This document shows positions 17,056 through 26,687 of a stretch of 64,000 nt of DNA, in pieces. Position 1 is the stretch's first letter, and each line of letters starts with the position of its first letter. The stretch is from assembly GCA_016865015.1 (NCBI GenBank), contig CP018226.1, forward strand, positions 4,557,001 through 4,621,000, in the 5' to 3' direction. The position numbers and the translations under genes are program-made. Source of the stretch: Rhizobiales bacterium IMCC20636 (GTDB lineage: Bacteria; Pseudomonadota; Alphaproteobacteria; Rhizobiales; GCA-2746425). Under the pieces are notes generated by a model. It was not told where the DNA came from and made no database searches. It saw only the letters and a list, made by a program, of their open reading frames with translations.

Positions 17056-18510
17056 TTATTTGGCTTCCAGACCCATGGATGCACGGTAAGCTTCAAGCTG
17101 AGACTCGCGTCCAAACTCTTCGGTCAGCTCATCCCAACCAGCCGCAACTGTGTCCAGTGCCTCCTGAGGCGTAACGTCACCTGCCAAAGCCTTGGAAAGT
17201 TCGATTTCCAGGATTTCGGTGTAGGAGAAGTAACCTGGCAGACGCATATCGAGGGCAACATTGTCAGCAGTGACTGACGCTTGTTGTGCACCCAGATATT
17301 CAGCAGCTTCACGCTCAGAGAAGATCGAAGCCCAGCGTTCCATATTGGTCGTATGCGAGATCCGATACGGGTTGACGCCTGTGCCACCGGTCACGGCAGC
17401 CTGTCCGGAAACTTCCGGGCTGGACAGGAACGAGATGAAATCCCAGGCAGCTTCCTGGTTTCCAGAGGATTGCGGCACAGCAGCCTGCCATCCACCGAAT
17501 GCCATGAATGGCGTTTTCACGACTTCGTCATATGTGTCCCACTCACCGGTTACATGGTTCCAGATTTCATTTGAACTTGGAAGCATCGCAGAACCAACAT
17601 TGCCGTTGACTTTGGACTGTGCAGGATCCGCTGCAATAACACCGGTATCACCCCAACCAATTGACTGGGCAACCTGGCCACCAGCAAAGGCAGCATTCAC
17701 TTCACCAAAGGAGAAGTTCAACGCAGCCGGTGGGGCAAGTTTGGAGGCCCGAATGTATTCTTCAAGCCCGCGAAGCCAACCTGGATTGTTGATCTGCGCA
17801 TCCATGGTTTCAGGATCAAAGAACATGGAACCCGGGTTGTCCGGATGGTTGGTGTACCCGGCGGCGTGGCTGAAGAAGAACCAGAATTGCTGGCCACCAC
17901 GACGGAATGCTTCAGCCGTGCCATAGACACCTTCAACATCGTTCTGGAAGTATTCCGCGATGTCGAGATACTGGTCCCAGGACACAGGAATCGCAAGGTC
18001 GTAGCCATATTTGGCTTTGAACGCTTCCTGATGGGCCTTGTCTTCGAACAGGTCGATCCGATAGGTGTAAGTGTGAACGTCACCGTCCATTGTCTGTGAC
18101 AGAACCTTGCCGTTCCAGATCATCAGCGCTTCACGGTACACCGGTGCGATGTCCATCCAGTCGTCGCCCTGCTGGTATTTGGCAGGCATTTCGGTCAGAT
18201 ATGGCGTGAAATCGGGGGCCCAGGCAGGCGCAAATGCGATTACGTCAAATGCATCGTCGCCTGATGTCAGGGTCGTCACGATTTTCGGATAGAGTTCCGA
18301 CCAGGGAAACTCGACAACTTTCACAGTGCCACAGGTCTTTTCGGTCCAGCCATCTGCAGCCAGCTGAAGTGCTGACGCGATGTATGGGCCGGTTTGTGTT
18401 GTGGCAGTGATTTCAATGCCAGTGAAGTCAGGCGAACAGTCTGCCATTGCGACCGATGCCGACAGGGACAAGGCTACAAACGCAGCCGAGGAATACATTA
18501 GATTTTTCAT
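17056..18510 (-). CDS. Periplasmic solute-binding protein, family 1 (MalE-like)
   Basis: A 484-residue extracellular solute-binding protein. The signal peptide (MKNLMYSSAAFVALSLSASV, cut near AMAD) is followed by the typical family 1 layout, with VVEFPWSELYPKIVTTLTSG early, aromatic-rich substrate segments and WDFISFLSSPEVSGQ near the C-terminus. It delivers substrate to the MalF/MalG-type permeases encoded just upstream. At 484 residues it is larger than MalE. Nearby deoC and kinase genes point to deoxyribose or a related pentose or nucleoside as cargo (inference). Confidence 0.92.
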   Translation of the reverse strand: MKNLMYSSAAFVALSLSASVAMADCSPDFTGIEITATTQTGPYIASALQLAADGWTEKTCGTVKVVEFPWSELYPKIVTTLTSGDDAFDVIAFAPAWAPDFTPYLTEMPAKYQQGDDWMDIAPVYREALMIWNGKVLSQTMDGDVHTYTYRIDLFEDKAHQEAFKAKYGYDLAIPVSWDQYLDIAEYFQNDVEGVYGTAEAFRRGGQQFWFFFSHAAGYTNHPDNPGSMFFDPETMDAQINNPGWLRGLEEYIRASKLAPPAALNFSFGEVNAAFAGGQVAQSIGWGDTGVIAADPAQSKVNGNVGSAMLPSSNEIWNHVTGEWDTYDEVVKTPFMAFGGWQAAVPQSSGNQEAAWDFISFLSSPEVSGQAAVTGGTGVNPYRISHTTNMERWASIFSEREAAEYLGAQQASVTADNVALDMRLPGYFSYTEILEIELSKALAGDVTPQEALDTVAAGWDELTEEFGRESQLEAYRASMGLEAK

Positions 18511-18560
18511 AGTTCTCTCCTTGTTATTATTTGGTAGGCACTAAACTTCCGGACTGTCTT

Positions 18561-19589
18561 TTATTTTACTGCTCCCATCAGAAGTCCGGATCGCATCATT
18601 CGGCCAAGCAAACCGGCGATGATAACCATTGGCACGATTGCTACCAGGGCAGCAGCCGAAATCGCCCACCATTCATCTCCGCGCTGGCTGTTTTGACCGG
18701 CGACGAGAATTGGTAGCGTTTGCCATTTCGAATTTGTCAGGAAGAGCGCAAACAGAAACTCGTTCCAGACGAAGGCAAGTGTAATCACGAAGGTCGCGAT
18801 AAGCCCGGGCTTGGACATCGGTAGTACGATGCCGAAGAAAATCCGCCAGGTGGGGACATTGTCCACCATTGCCGCCTCTTCCACGTCCAGCGGCAGACTG
18901 GCAATAAAATCACGCATCAACCAAATCACGATCGGCAGCGAAAATGCGACATAGGCCAGTGTCAAACCAAAATAGGTATCGGTCATTCTGAAGCCCAACT
19001 TGCCCATCTCGGTGTATAAAAGGAACAGCGCAAAGGCGACGACAATCGGCGGAAACAGGCGCTGGCTGACGAACCAGAAAACAATGTCGTCATTGCCCAA
19101 AACCGGTCCAGGCAGCTTGAATCTATTGATGAAGATCGACAGTGCCAGCGCAATGCAGAACGCAATGATCGATGCAGTTGCAGGGCCGATGCCCAGCACT
19201 TCACGACCGAACAGGAAGCCGCCCATTGCGACAACGAAAAACGTAATGCCGCTCATCAGGCGCACACGGAAGGTAAACCGGACCAAGGCATAGGCGGCCA
19301 TTGACCCGATGATCGTGGCGATAACAGAAGCCGACAGCGCGACAATCGTTGAGGACCAGAAGTTCGAGAAGAACTCGCCGCGAATACCCGAGAACAGCTC
19401 GGTCCACGCTTTCAGGGTCGGCTGAAAATCAACAAATGGCAGGTAGGTCGGGCCTCCGACCACATCCACCGGACTTTTCAATGATGTTATGGCCACCCAA
19501 TAGAGCGGGAACAATGCGAATGTCAGCCATATGAGGCAGCCGAACAAAACCCAATGCCGTTTGGCACCCCTTAAATCCCGGACGCTCAT
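18561..19589 (-). CDS. ABC sugar permease, MalG type
   Basis: A 342-residue permease with about six to seven hydrophobic helices. The EAA loop that contacts the ATPase is visible as EEAAMVDNVPTWRIFFGIVLPMSKPGL. The N-terminal helix ALFPLYWVAITSLK is typical of MalG-like subunits. Its start overlaps the stop of the MalF-type gene by four bases. An extra hydrophobic stretch in the middle makes it longer than the usual 280 residues. Confidence 0.93.
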   Translation of the reverse strand: MSVRDLRGAKRHWVLFGCLIWLTFALFPLYWVAITSLKSPVDVVGGPTYLPFVDFQPTLKAWTELFSGIRGEFFSNFWSSTIVALSASVIATIIGSMAAYALVRFTFRVRLMSGITFFVVAMGGFLFGREVLGIGPATASIIAFCIALALSIFINRFKLPGPVLGNDDIVFWFVSQRLFPPIVVAFALFLLYTEMGKLGFRMTDTYFGLTLAYVAFSLPIVIWLMRDFIASLPLDVEEAAMVDNVPTWRIFFGIVLPMSKPGLIATFVITLAFVWNEFLFALFLTNSKWQTLPILVAGQNSQRGDEWWAISAAALVAIVPMVIIAGLLGRMMRSGLLMGAVK

Positions 19590-20461
19590 TTGTATCTCTC
19601 CAGATAGGGTTTCAGGATTGCCAGATAGACCAGGCTGATGATCAGAACCACAATGAGGAACAGGAAGGACAAGGCTGAAGTGTAGCCGAGGTTGAATTTC
19701 TTGAACCCTTCCTGATAGGCAAACAGCGACAGGGTTTCAGTGGCAATGCCGGGCCCGCCCCCGGTCATCACGAAGACAGTGTCGATGATCTTGAAGCTTT
19801 CAACGATCCTGATGAAAATGACAGCCACAGAAATCGGCAACATCATCGGGAACGTAATTCCCCAGAACTGCCGCCATGGCGAGGCGTTTTCAAGTTCAGC
19901 CGCCTCATAGACATCATCAGGCAGACCTTGCAGACCTGCGAGCAACAATAGAATCACGAAGGGCGTCCATTGCCATATTTCAACAGCTATCAAAGAGCCC
20001 AGGGCCCAGGTTGAATCGGTCAGAAATGGAAGGTTGGGAAATCCGAAGAATGTGGTGACCTGATTGAGCGGTCCCATGGACGGGTTCAGGATCTGCTTGG
20101 CAACCAGCGCCACAGCCACCGGCGCAACCAGCATTGGCAACAGGAAACTGACCCGGAAGAAGTCTGCGCCGCGCACTTTTTTGACCAGAGCCAGGGCAAT
20201 CGCAAATCCGATGACGAATTGAAACGCAACCGAGGTGAAGGAGATCAGGCTGGTGGTCTTCACAACCTGCCAGAAGCGTTCATTTCCCAGAAGATCGATG
20301 TAGTTTTCAAAACCGACAAATTTGGAGGGCCGTGGCGGCACCAGCCGCAGGCTCATGAAACTGTTGGCCAGCGAAAATATCAGAGGGAAAATCGCAATGG
20401 CCAAAACGACCAGCACGGCCGGCCAGAGGAAAAAATGTTTTACGGGGTCTTCACGGGTCAT
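19586..20461 (-). CDS. ABC sugar permease, MalF type
   Basis: A 291-residue permease with an N-terminal helix near WPAVLVVLAIAIFPLIFSL and the EAA loop YEAAELENASPWRQFWGITFPMMLPI. Six helices can be counted. It overlaps the kinase gene before it and the MalG-type gene after it by four bases each, so the importer and kinase are made together. Confidence 0.93.
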   Translation of the reverse strand: MTREDPVKHFFLWPAVLVVLAIAIFPLIFSLANSFMSLRLVPPRPSKFVGFENYIDLLGNERFWQVVKTTSLISFTSVAFQFVIGFAIALALVKKVRGADFFRVSFLLPMLVAPVAVALVAKQILNPSMGPLNQVTTFFGFPNLPFLTDSTWALGSLIAVEIWQWTPFVILLLLAGLQGLPDDVYEAAELENASPWRQFWGITFPMMLPISVAVIFIRIVESFKIIDTVFVMTGGGPGIATETLSLFAYQEGFKKFNLGYTSALSFLFLIVVLIISLVYLAILKPYLERYK

Positions 20462-21411
20462 CGGGCGCCGCCTTTGATCGCATCAGGAGTTTCCAGCAGT
20501 TCCAGTATCTCTTTGAGATCCGGCATGGCTGGCGCGGTGCCGCGACGGGTGACTGCGATCCCCGCGGTTGCGCAGCCAAACTGCACGGCCTCAATGTCAT
20601 TCGCACCATCTGCAAGCGCCGCTGCAAAGCCACCGATAAATGCATCTCCCGCACCTGCTGTATCGATGACTACGCCATTGGTAACGGACGGGATAAGCCT
20701 GCTGACTTGCGAGGTATGATAATAGACACCGCGTTCACCAAGAGTGATCAGCGCAGCACCAACGCCCCGGGCCAGAAGCATGTCTCCGGCGCGCGCTGCA
20801 TCCTGCTCAGTTAAAATCGGGAATCCAACCAGTGCCTCGGCTTCGGTTTCATTAGGGACGATGTAGTCACATAAAGGATAGATCTCTTCCGGAAAATCGT
20901 TGGCAGGAGCGGGATTGAAAACCGTCCGCACCTTTGCATTGCGCGCAATCTCCAGGCCTTTATGGGCGGCTTCTGCTGGTTGTTCGAGCTGCGTCACAAA
21001 GACACTGGAGGATTCAATGCATGCGCTTTGCGCCACGACATCCTCGACAGATATGGTGCCGGCTGCACCGGGATAAACAATGATTGCATTTGCCCCGGTC
21101 TGCTCATCGACGAAAATGAATGCCGCGCCTGAAGGCATGTCATCCATGATCGTCAGCTTTGGCGTAACACCAGATTCTTGGTATATCTTCAGCGCCATTT
21201 CTCCGAACGGATCGTTGCCGATCTTGGAGATAAAGGAGGTTTGGGCGCCAGCGCGACCAGCCGCAACGGCCTGGTTTGAGCCCTTGCCGCCCGGCCCAAG
21301 CGAAAACCCGCTGCCGGAAAGTGTTTCACCCATAACCGGCATCCGCGTTGCCACATAGGCCGTGTCCGCAACATAGATTCCAAGAATCGAGATGCCCGAC
21401 TTGTCGCTCAT
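20458..21411 (-). CDS. Ribokinase-family sugar kinase (candidate deoxyribokinase)
   Basis: A 317-residue PfkB-family kinase. The first signature is LGPGGKGSNQAVAAGRAGAQ and the second, with the catalytic Asp, is IDTAGAGDAFIGGFAAALA; both are ribokinase-like. It would phosphorylate the imported pentose at O5 using ATP in the cytoplasm. Next to deoC, the likely product is 2-deoxyribose 5-phosphate, making it a DeoK-type enzyme; ribose remains possible. Confidence 0.88.
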   Translation of the reverse strand: MSDKSGISILGIYVADTAYVATRMPVMGETLSGSGFSLGPGGKGSNQAVAAGRAGAQTSFISKIGNDPFGEMALKIYQESGVTPKLTIMDDMPSGAAFIFVDEQTGANAIIVYPGAAGTISVEDVVAQSACIESSSVFVTQLEQPAEAAHKGLEIARNAKVRTVFNPAPANDFPEEIYPLCDYIVPNETEAEALVGFPILTEQDAARAGDMLLARGVGAALITLGERGVYYHTSQVSRLIPSVTNGVVIDTAGAGDAFIGGFAAALADGANDIEAVQFGCATAGIAVTRRGTAPAMPDLKEILELLETPDAIKGGAR

Positions 21412-21525
21412 GACAAGACCTGCCCACAGATGCCGATGGCAGAGAAGCCATTGAAATACATATTTTCAGTGTCAAATTTACGCAATGCTTTTCCTCCCAG
21501 ACACGCATCCGATGATCGCGATTGC

Positions 21526-23910
21526 TTACTCGCCGTATGGTACCCAGATATTCTTCACTTCGGTAGACTTTCGCAGATAGATCTCACCCTCACTGGCCGC
21601 TGGAAGACTCCAGTCGATCTGCCTGCCATAATCGACAAAGGTGCGTTTGAGATTACCAATTGAATTTTGTTCAACCATTTTGGACAGTTCCGCCGACCCG
21701 AAGGCCCAGACTGCATCTACATCATTATGCTTGGACAATACATCTGCCAATGCTTCAGAATCACCTGTGACGATATTCAGAACCCCGTCTGGTACATCTG
21801 ATGTCTCGACAACGGAATAGAAATCTGTCGCAGACAGAGGATGCGGCTCACTTGGCACCACGACCACGCGGTTGCCGACGGCCAACAAGGGTGCAACCAC
21901 ACTGATCAATCCCAGGAGCGGTGCTTCCGGCGGACAGATTGCGCCCACCACGCCCAAAGGTTCGGGTATGGCCAATGCAAGGCCGCGCATTGGCGGCATG
22001 TGAATCTGGCCTTCAAACTTGTCCGCCCAGGCGGCATAGGAAAACAAACGGGAAACAGACAGCTCGACCTCGGATTTGGCCTTCGCTGCACTGGCTCCGG
22101 TCATGTCCCTCAAGCGATCTGCAAATTCGTGGGATCGCGTCGAGAGATTCTCGCCAAGATAAAACAGAATTTGCGACCGGTTATAGGCAGTTTTCGATCC
22201 CCAGGCAGAAGCTTTGCGTGCGGCCTCTACGGCATTCCTGATATCTTTTCTGTTGCCCAGTCCCACTTCACCAACAGCCGTGCCTTTTGGTGAGTAGACC
22301 GTTTTCGAATAGGTTGCGTCAGGGCGTTGCTGTTTCCCGCCGATGAACATCTTTGCGGTCTGGTCGATGGTGGCGAGTTTGAATTCGCCGCTCGGCTTCA
22401 CCGCGTCAGGCGCAGGGCGCGCTGGCAATTTGGCCAAGACATCCGGCTTAAGATATTCAAAGCAGCCTTCGCGCCCGCCCTCACGCCCAAAGCCACTTTC
22501 CTTGCGGCCACCGAAACCAACGGCTGCATCCATCAGATTGGTCGAGTTGATCCAGACAATTCCGGCCTCGACCTTGGCCGCGACTTCCAGAGACTGATTG
22601 ACAGACTCGCTCCAGATGCTGGCCGACAGGCCGTATCTGGAATGGTTAGCCAACAGGATCGCTTCATCTGTCGTGCGGAAGGTCATGGACACCACAACCG
22701 GCCCGAAAATCTCTTCCGTTGCCACGGCCGATGTGGACTGCACATTGGTCAACAGGGTCGGAGGATAGAAACTGCCGCACTGGGGAAAATCTATTTCGGG
22801 TTGGAAAATTGTCGCTCCGGCACTGACGCCATCATTTACCATATCCGTAACCCGCTTGAGCTGGTCCGGGTCGATAATCGAGCTGATATCAATGGTTTTG
22901 TCCAAAGACACACCAACCCGCAATTTGGCCATCCGTGCGCGCAGGCGATCATGGAAATCGTCCGCAATGCCTTCCTGCACCAATATGCGCGATCCGGCAC
23001 AACAGACCTGACCCTGATTGAGCCAGATAGCATCAACCACACCTTCAATGGCGGCATCGATATCAGCGTCTTCAAAGACAATAAAGGGCGACTTTCCGCC
23101 AAGCTCGAGTGTCAAAGACTTGCCAGTGCCAGCCGTCACCTTGCGGATCACCTTGCCAATCTGTGTTGACCCGGTGAAGGCGATCTTGTCGATGTCTTCG
23201 TGTTCAACCACAAGCGCACCGGTTGAACCGTCACCTGTGACAACATTGATCAGCCCATCCGGCAGGCCAGCAGCCAGAGCCAGTTCGGCAAACAACAGTG
23301 CGGTCAGGGATGTGGCCTCAGCCGGCTTCAACACCACGGCATTGCCAAGTGCAAGCGCTGGCGCAAGCTTCCAGGCGAGCATCAGGAACGGGAAATTCCA
23401 CGGAATAATCTGTCCGACAACGCCGACTGGCGAATGATCGGAAAACTCGCTCTCGCTGAGTTGCGCCCAGCCTGCATGATAATAAAAATGACGCGCTGCC
23501 AGAGGAATATCAATGTCGCGTGATTCGCGGATCGGCTTGCCATTGTCGAGAGATTCAACCACTGCGATGAGCCGCGCGTTGCGCTGGATGATCCGCGCCA
23601 GTGCATACATTGATCGAGCGCGTTCGTGGCCACTGCGTCCTGCCCAGTCCTTCTGGGCCTTGCGCGCGGCGTGAACCGCAGCGTCGACATCAGCCTTTGT
23701 TCCCATCGCAATCCGCGCCAGCGACTTGCCAGTCGCAGGCTCGAAGGTTTCAAAGCTTTCGCTCTTTTTGGGGTTTGTGAATTTGCCACCAATAAAGTGA
23801 CCGAAGCTGGCCTTGTTGGCAGCCAGCCACTGTCTGGCCAAAGTATCTTCTTCAGTGCTTGGGCCATAGGACATGGAATCAAAATAATCCGCTACGTTCA
23901 TGTTTCTCAT
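21526..23910 (-). CDS. Double aldehyde dehydrogenase, second domain degenerate
   Basis: A 794-residue protein with two aldehyde dehydrogenase domains. The first (about 30-500) is complete: LTLELGGKSPF with the general-base Glu and NQGQVCCAGSR with catalytic Cys303. The second (about 515-790) keeps the fold signatures (ILFYLGENLSTRS, VVVPSEPHPLSATDF, LNIVTGDS) but lacks both a recognisable catalytic Cys motif and the Glu-Leu-Gly-Gly motif, so it is probably structural. In the deoxyribose route it would oxidise acetaldehyde released by DeoC. Its ATG overlaps the deoC stop by four bases (ATGA). Confidence 0.88.
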   Translation of the reverse strand: MRNMNVADYFDSMSYGPSTEEDTLARQWLAANKASFGHFIGGKFTNPKKSESFETFEPATGKSLARIAMGTKADVDAAVHAARKAQKDWAGRSGHERARSMYALARIIQRNARLIAVVESLDNGKPIRESRDIDIPLAARHFYYHAGWAQLSESEFSDHSPVGVVGQIIPWNFPFLMLAWKLAPALALGNAVVLKPAEATSLTALLFAELALAAGLPDGLINVVTGDGSTGALVVEHEDIDKIAFTGSTQIGKVIRKVTAGTGKSLTLELGGKSPFIVFEDADIDAAIEGVVDAIWLNQGQVCCAGSRILVQEGIADDFHDRLRARMAKLRVGVSLDKTIDISSIIDPDQLKRVTDMVNDGVSAGATIFQPEIDFPQCGSFYPPTLLTNVQSTSAVATEEIFGPVVVSMTFRTTDEAILLANHSRYGLSASIWSESVNQSLEVAAKVEAGIVWINSTNLMDAAVGFGGRKESGFGREGGREGCFEYLKPDVLAKLPARPAPDAVKPSGEFKLATIDQTAKMFIGGKQQRPDATYSKTVYSPKGTAVGEVGLGNRKDIRNAVEAARKASAWGSKTAYNRSQILFYLGENLSTRSHEFADRLRDMTGASAAKAKSEVELSVSRLFSYAAWADKFEGQIHMPPMRGLALAIPEPLGVVGAICPPEAPLLGLISVVAPLLAVGNRVVVVPSEPHPLSATDFYSVVETSDVPDGVLNIVTGDSEALADVLSKHNDVDAVWAFGSAELSKMVEQNSIGNLKRTFVDYGRQIDWSLPAASEGEIYLRKSTEVKNIWVPYGE

Positions 23911-24953
23911 CCGATCGGGTGACGATTGAGAGCGCTGTAGGCCCCGTCAATATGGTGTTCCAACTGCCGCTCTATATCCGCAAGAAGCGATGAGGCTCCT
24001 ATTCGGAACAATTCCGGACGCAACCATTCACGGCCCAGTTCTTCCTTCATCAAGGTTTGATAAACCAGAATATCCTTGGCTTTCGAGACACCGCCAGCTG
24101 GTTTGTAGCCAACCTTGAAGCCTGTCATCTTTTCATACTGCCGGATCATTCGCACCATGATCAGGGAGACAGGAAGCGTTGCGTTTACAGATTCCTTGCC
24201 GGTCGAAGTCTTGATGAAATCCGCGCCTGCCATCATGCAGATGAGGCTTGCCTTCGCGACATTTCGCAGGGTCTTGAGATCACCGGTTGCCAAGATCGCC
24301 TTGACGTGGGCTTCCCCGCATGCGGCTCGATAATCCTGCATTTCACTGTAAAGCGCATGCCAGTTGCCGGTCAGCACATGCTCGCGGGTGATGACAATAT
24401 CAATTTCTGACGCACCATCGGCCACGGATGCTTCGATCTCGGCAATTTTCAATTCGTGTGGTGTGAGGCCTGCGGGAAACCCAGTGGAAACGGCGGCCAC
24501 GGGTATTCCCGTACCTTCAAGTTCACTGACTGCGCACGCTACAAACCGATGATACACGCACACTGCCCCGGTTGTGATGTGGCGGTCAGCCATGTTCAAT
24601 CTGGCCAAGATGTCGGCGCGTATCGGAAAGCGGGCCTTTGCGCACAGACGCTTGACCCGGCCTTCGGTGTCATCACCGTTGAGGGTCGTCAGATCAATAC
24701 AAGTCACTGCATTCAGCAACCAGGCCGCTTGCGCATCTTTCTTAACCGCGCGCCTGCCGGGCAGAGCCGACACACGACGTTCGGCTGCGGAGCGGTTCAC
24801 ACGAACTGCTTCAACCACAGACAGATCCAGCTCAATACCCGTGTTTCTGGGCAACCGGTTTGAAGCGGCGTTGTCGGCTTCAGTGGAAGTGCCCACCTGT
24901 CTTACCCGTGTCGCGTCAGTCACCAAAACCATCCCCATTTTGGAATCTTTCAT
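23907..24953 (-). CDS. deoC: Deoxyribose-phosphate aldolase
   Basis: A 348-residue DeoC: the Schiff-base Lys lies in GADFIKTSTGKE and the second Lys in FKVGYKPAGGV; CIDLTTLNGDDT starts the barrel. It splits 2-deoxyribose 5-phosphate to acetaldehyde and glyceraldehyde 3-phosphate. It is longer than E. coli DeoC (259), with an N-terminal arm of about 70 residues, as in many alphaproteobacterial forms. It is the first gene of operon 2, divergent from a DeoR-type regulator. Confidence 0.95.
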   Translation of the reverse strand: MKDSKMGMVLVTDATRVRQVGTSTEADNAASNRLPRNTGIELDLSVVEAVRVNRSAAERRVSALPGRRAVKKDAQAAWLLNAVTCIDLTTLNGDDTEGRVKRLCAKARFPIRADILARLNMADRHITTGAVCVYHRFVACAVSELEGTGIPVAAVSTGFPAGLTPHELKIAEIEASVADGASEIDIVITREHVLTGNWHALYSEMQDYRAACGEAHVKAILATGDLKTLRNVAKASLICMMAGADFIKTSTGKESVNATLPVSLIMVRMIRQYEKMTGFKVGYKPAGGVSKAKDILVYQTLMKEELGREWLRPELFRIGASSLLADIERQLEHHIDGAYSALNRHPIG

Positions 24954-25021
24954 AGATTCTCGTCACCAGATTTGTGATCTTACATCAAAGCTGGGCCTCA
25001 CTCTGTGGATAGTCTCAGAAA

Positions 25022-25058
25022 TGTTATACTGTCAACATGTTTTGTGATAATCATAACA
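25022..25058. promoter_or_regulatory. Candidate DeoR operator/promoter between deoC and the regulator gene
   Basis: An AT-rich interval with the inverted repeat TGTTAT at 25022-25027 and ATAACA at 25053-25058, and an inner TGATAATCA. It lies between divergent deoC and the DeoR-type gene, where a repressor site is expected. Symmetry is seen; binding is inferred. Confidence 0.45.
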
Positions 25059-25158
25059 ACTCAAGGTCACATCACCATGAACTGGATTGCGCTGGACAGA
25101 CTGCCCATGCTTGCAAAACCCTGGAAGCGCGCACCTGACAGAACGAGGAGCGAACGAT

Positions 25159-25887
25159 TTGCGTGAACGAAAGAAAACCAGACTGGCAAAGTTGCTGGAT
25201 GCTGTCGCCGAGAACAACAGCCTTCATGTGAAGGACGCAGCCGAGATACTGGATGTCTCGGAAATGACGGTTCGCAGGGACCTTCGCGACAATCCGAATG
25301 AGTTCGACTATTTTGGCGGGCATATCGTGTTGGCAAATGGCGGCTCCAATTCAGCACCTTACGATCTGGGGCGCGCGACCGAAGTGTTTGAAAACGAAAA
25401 GAAAGCGGCCTGCAAACACTGTCTGCAATTCATCAAACCAAAAGACACGATCTTCGTCGATTGCGGCACAACTCTGGTCCACCTTGTCAATATGTTGCCA
25501 ACAGATGCGGAGCTGACACTTGTTTGTTTCGCCCTCAACATAGCGGATCAGGCGATCCGTAAGCCCAACATCAAACTTGTCCTGATTGGCGGAATATACC
25601 AACCAGCGACGACCTCTTTTTCACCGATACAGCCGGAAACATCGTTTGACGGTCTGGCTTTCAATGTCGGCTTTTTCACCGCTGCAGGTCTGGACCGGAA
25701 GCTGGGCGCGACCTGCACCACGTTTCGCGAAGCCATGCAGAAACGGGCTGCAATATCGAAATCCAACAAAAGCATCCTTGTCACGGACTCCAGCAAGATC
25801 GATGTCGTCCGGCCCGCCTGTTTCGGTCAGATTGATGAGTTTGAGCAAATCATAACAGAAAAAGGTGCCATCGACCTGGAGGCCTGA
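25159..25887 (+). CDS. DeoR-family transcriptional repressor
   Basis: A 242-residue DeoR-type regulator. The N-terminal helix-turn-helix reads HVKDAAEILDVSEMTVRRDL and the C-terminal sugar-phosphate domain has DTIFVDCGTTLVHLV and ILVTDSSKID. I place the start at TTG 25159, because a strong GAGGAG lies nine bases upstream and the translation then begins directly with RERKKTRLAKLLDAV; the frame is open to 25087 but encodes no family sequence there. It diverges from deoC and probably represses operon 2 until deoxyribose 5-phosphate appears. Confidence 0.9.
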   Translation: MRERKKTRLAKLLDAVAENNSLHVKDAAEILDVSEMTVRRDLRDNPNEFDYFGGHIVLANGGSNSAPYDLGRATEVFENEKKAACKHCLQFIKPKDTIFVDCGTTLVHLVNMLPTDAELTLVCFALNIADQAIRKPNIKLVLIGGIYQPATTSFSPIQPETSFDGLAFNVGFFTAAGLDRKLGATCTTFREAMQKRAAISKSNKSILVTDSSKIDVVRPACFGQIDEFEQIITEKGAIDLEA

Positions 25888-26108
25888 CCATTCGAAAATC
25901 AAACGCACAGTCAATCCAGTGTGTTGTTCAGGTTTTCATTGCCACATCAACATAATCTGCTAATTTTTGTTCACTTTTTAACAAAATGGTCAATTCTGCC
26001 CTAGAGGAAGAAAACTCTTGTCGCAAATGCGGCACTCGACGCGGACTGACCAGACAATTTTATTGGACCAAACGGCCATTTGCACATGGCCCTACAGAAA
26101 GAACCAAA

Positions 26109-26540
26109 ATGACAGAGCAAACAAACAGTAATTCTGAAAATCAGCAGACGACCATTCTTGTGCTGGAGGCCTTCGAGCGCGTGCACAAAGCCAGAATGGC
26201 AGACTATGAACGCATGGGTTCAGTGATTGACGACCAGGTCAAGGACACCGAACCGGGCATGTTGGTTCACGCTCTGACCAAAATCTCGGAATCTGATGAA
26301 GAAGCGCTGTATCGGTGGCTGGAGGTCTTTGACAGTGAGCAGGCGTTTGAAAAGCACCTGTCCAATCCACACGTGATCAAACATGTGGGAGCCATGAATG
26401 AGGGGGTGCTCTGCGGGGAAACCGAGTTGGTGATCTACTCGGATTGGACTGAGGATCGAAAAAATGAGTGGCGCGCAAAAATCTCCGGCGTAAAACTGAC
26501 ATTTGCACCGATGCTGACCAGCTATTTCCTGAAACGCTGA
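26109..26540 (+). CDS. ABM-like small protein (putative monooxygenase fold)
   Basis: A 143-residue protein that looks like the dimeric alpha-beta barrel (ABM) fold: LVLEAFERVHKARMADYERM, then PGMLVHALTKISESDEEALYRWLEVFDSEQAFEKHL and HVIKHVGAM. Such proteins include quinol monooxygenases and many of unknown role. ATG 26109 is chosen because the sequence upstream in frame is Arg/Cys-rich and unlike the family; the ribosome site is weak. It stands alone between the DeoR gene and a broken aminotransferase gene. Function is unknown. Confidence 0.65.
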   Translation: MTEQTNSNSENQQTTILVLEAFERVHKARMADYERMGSVIDDQVKDTEPGMLVHALTKISESDEEALYRWLEVFDSEQAFEKHLSNPHVIKHVGAMNEGVLCGETELVIYSDWTEDRKNEWRAKISGVKLTFAPMLTSYFLKR

Positions 26541-26687
26541 TCTCGCCTGGAATTTCCGGAGGATTGCAAAGCTGCTGTCACTGACTGGCTGGCAGAGTTC
26601 CGAACAGTTTTTTGTGACCAAGAAGGTGCGGGCCTCTTTGTCTGAACAGCCGGAAATGGATTAAAACTGATCAGCAAGGAGCCCACT

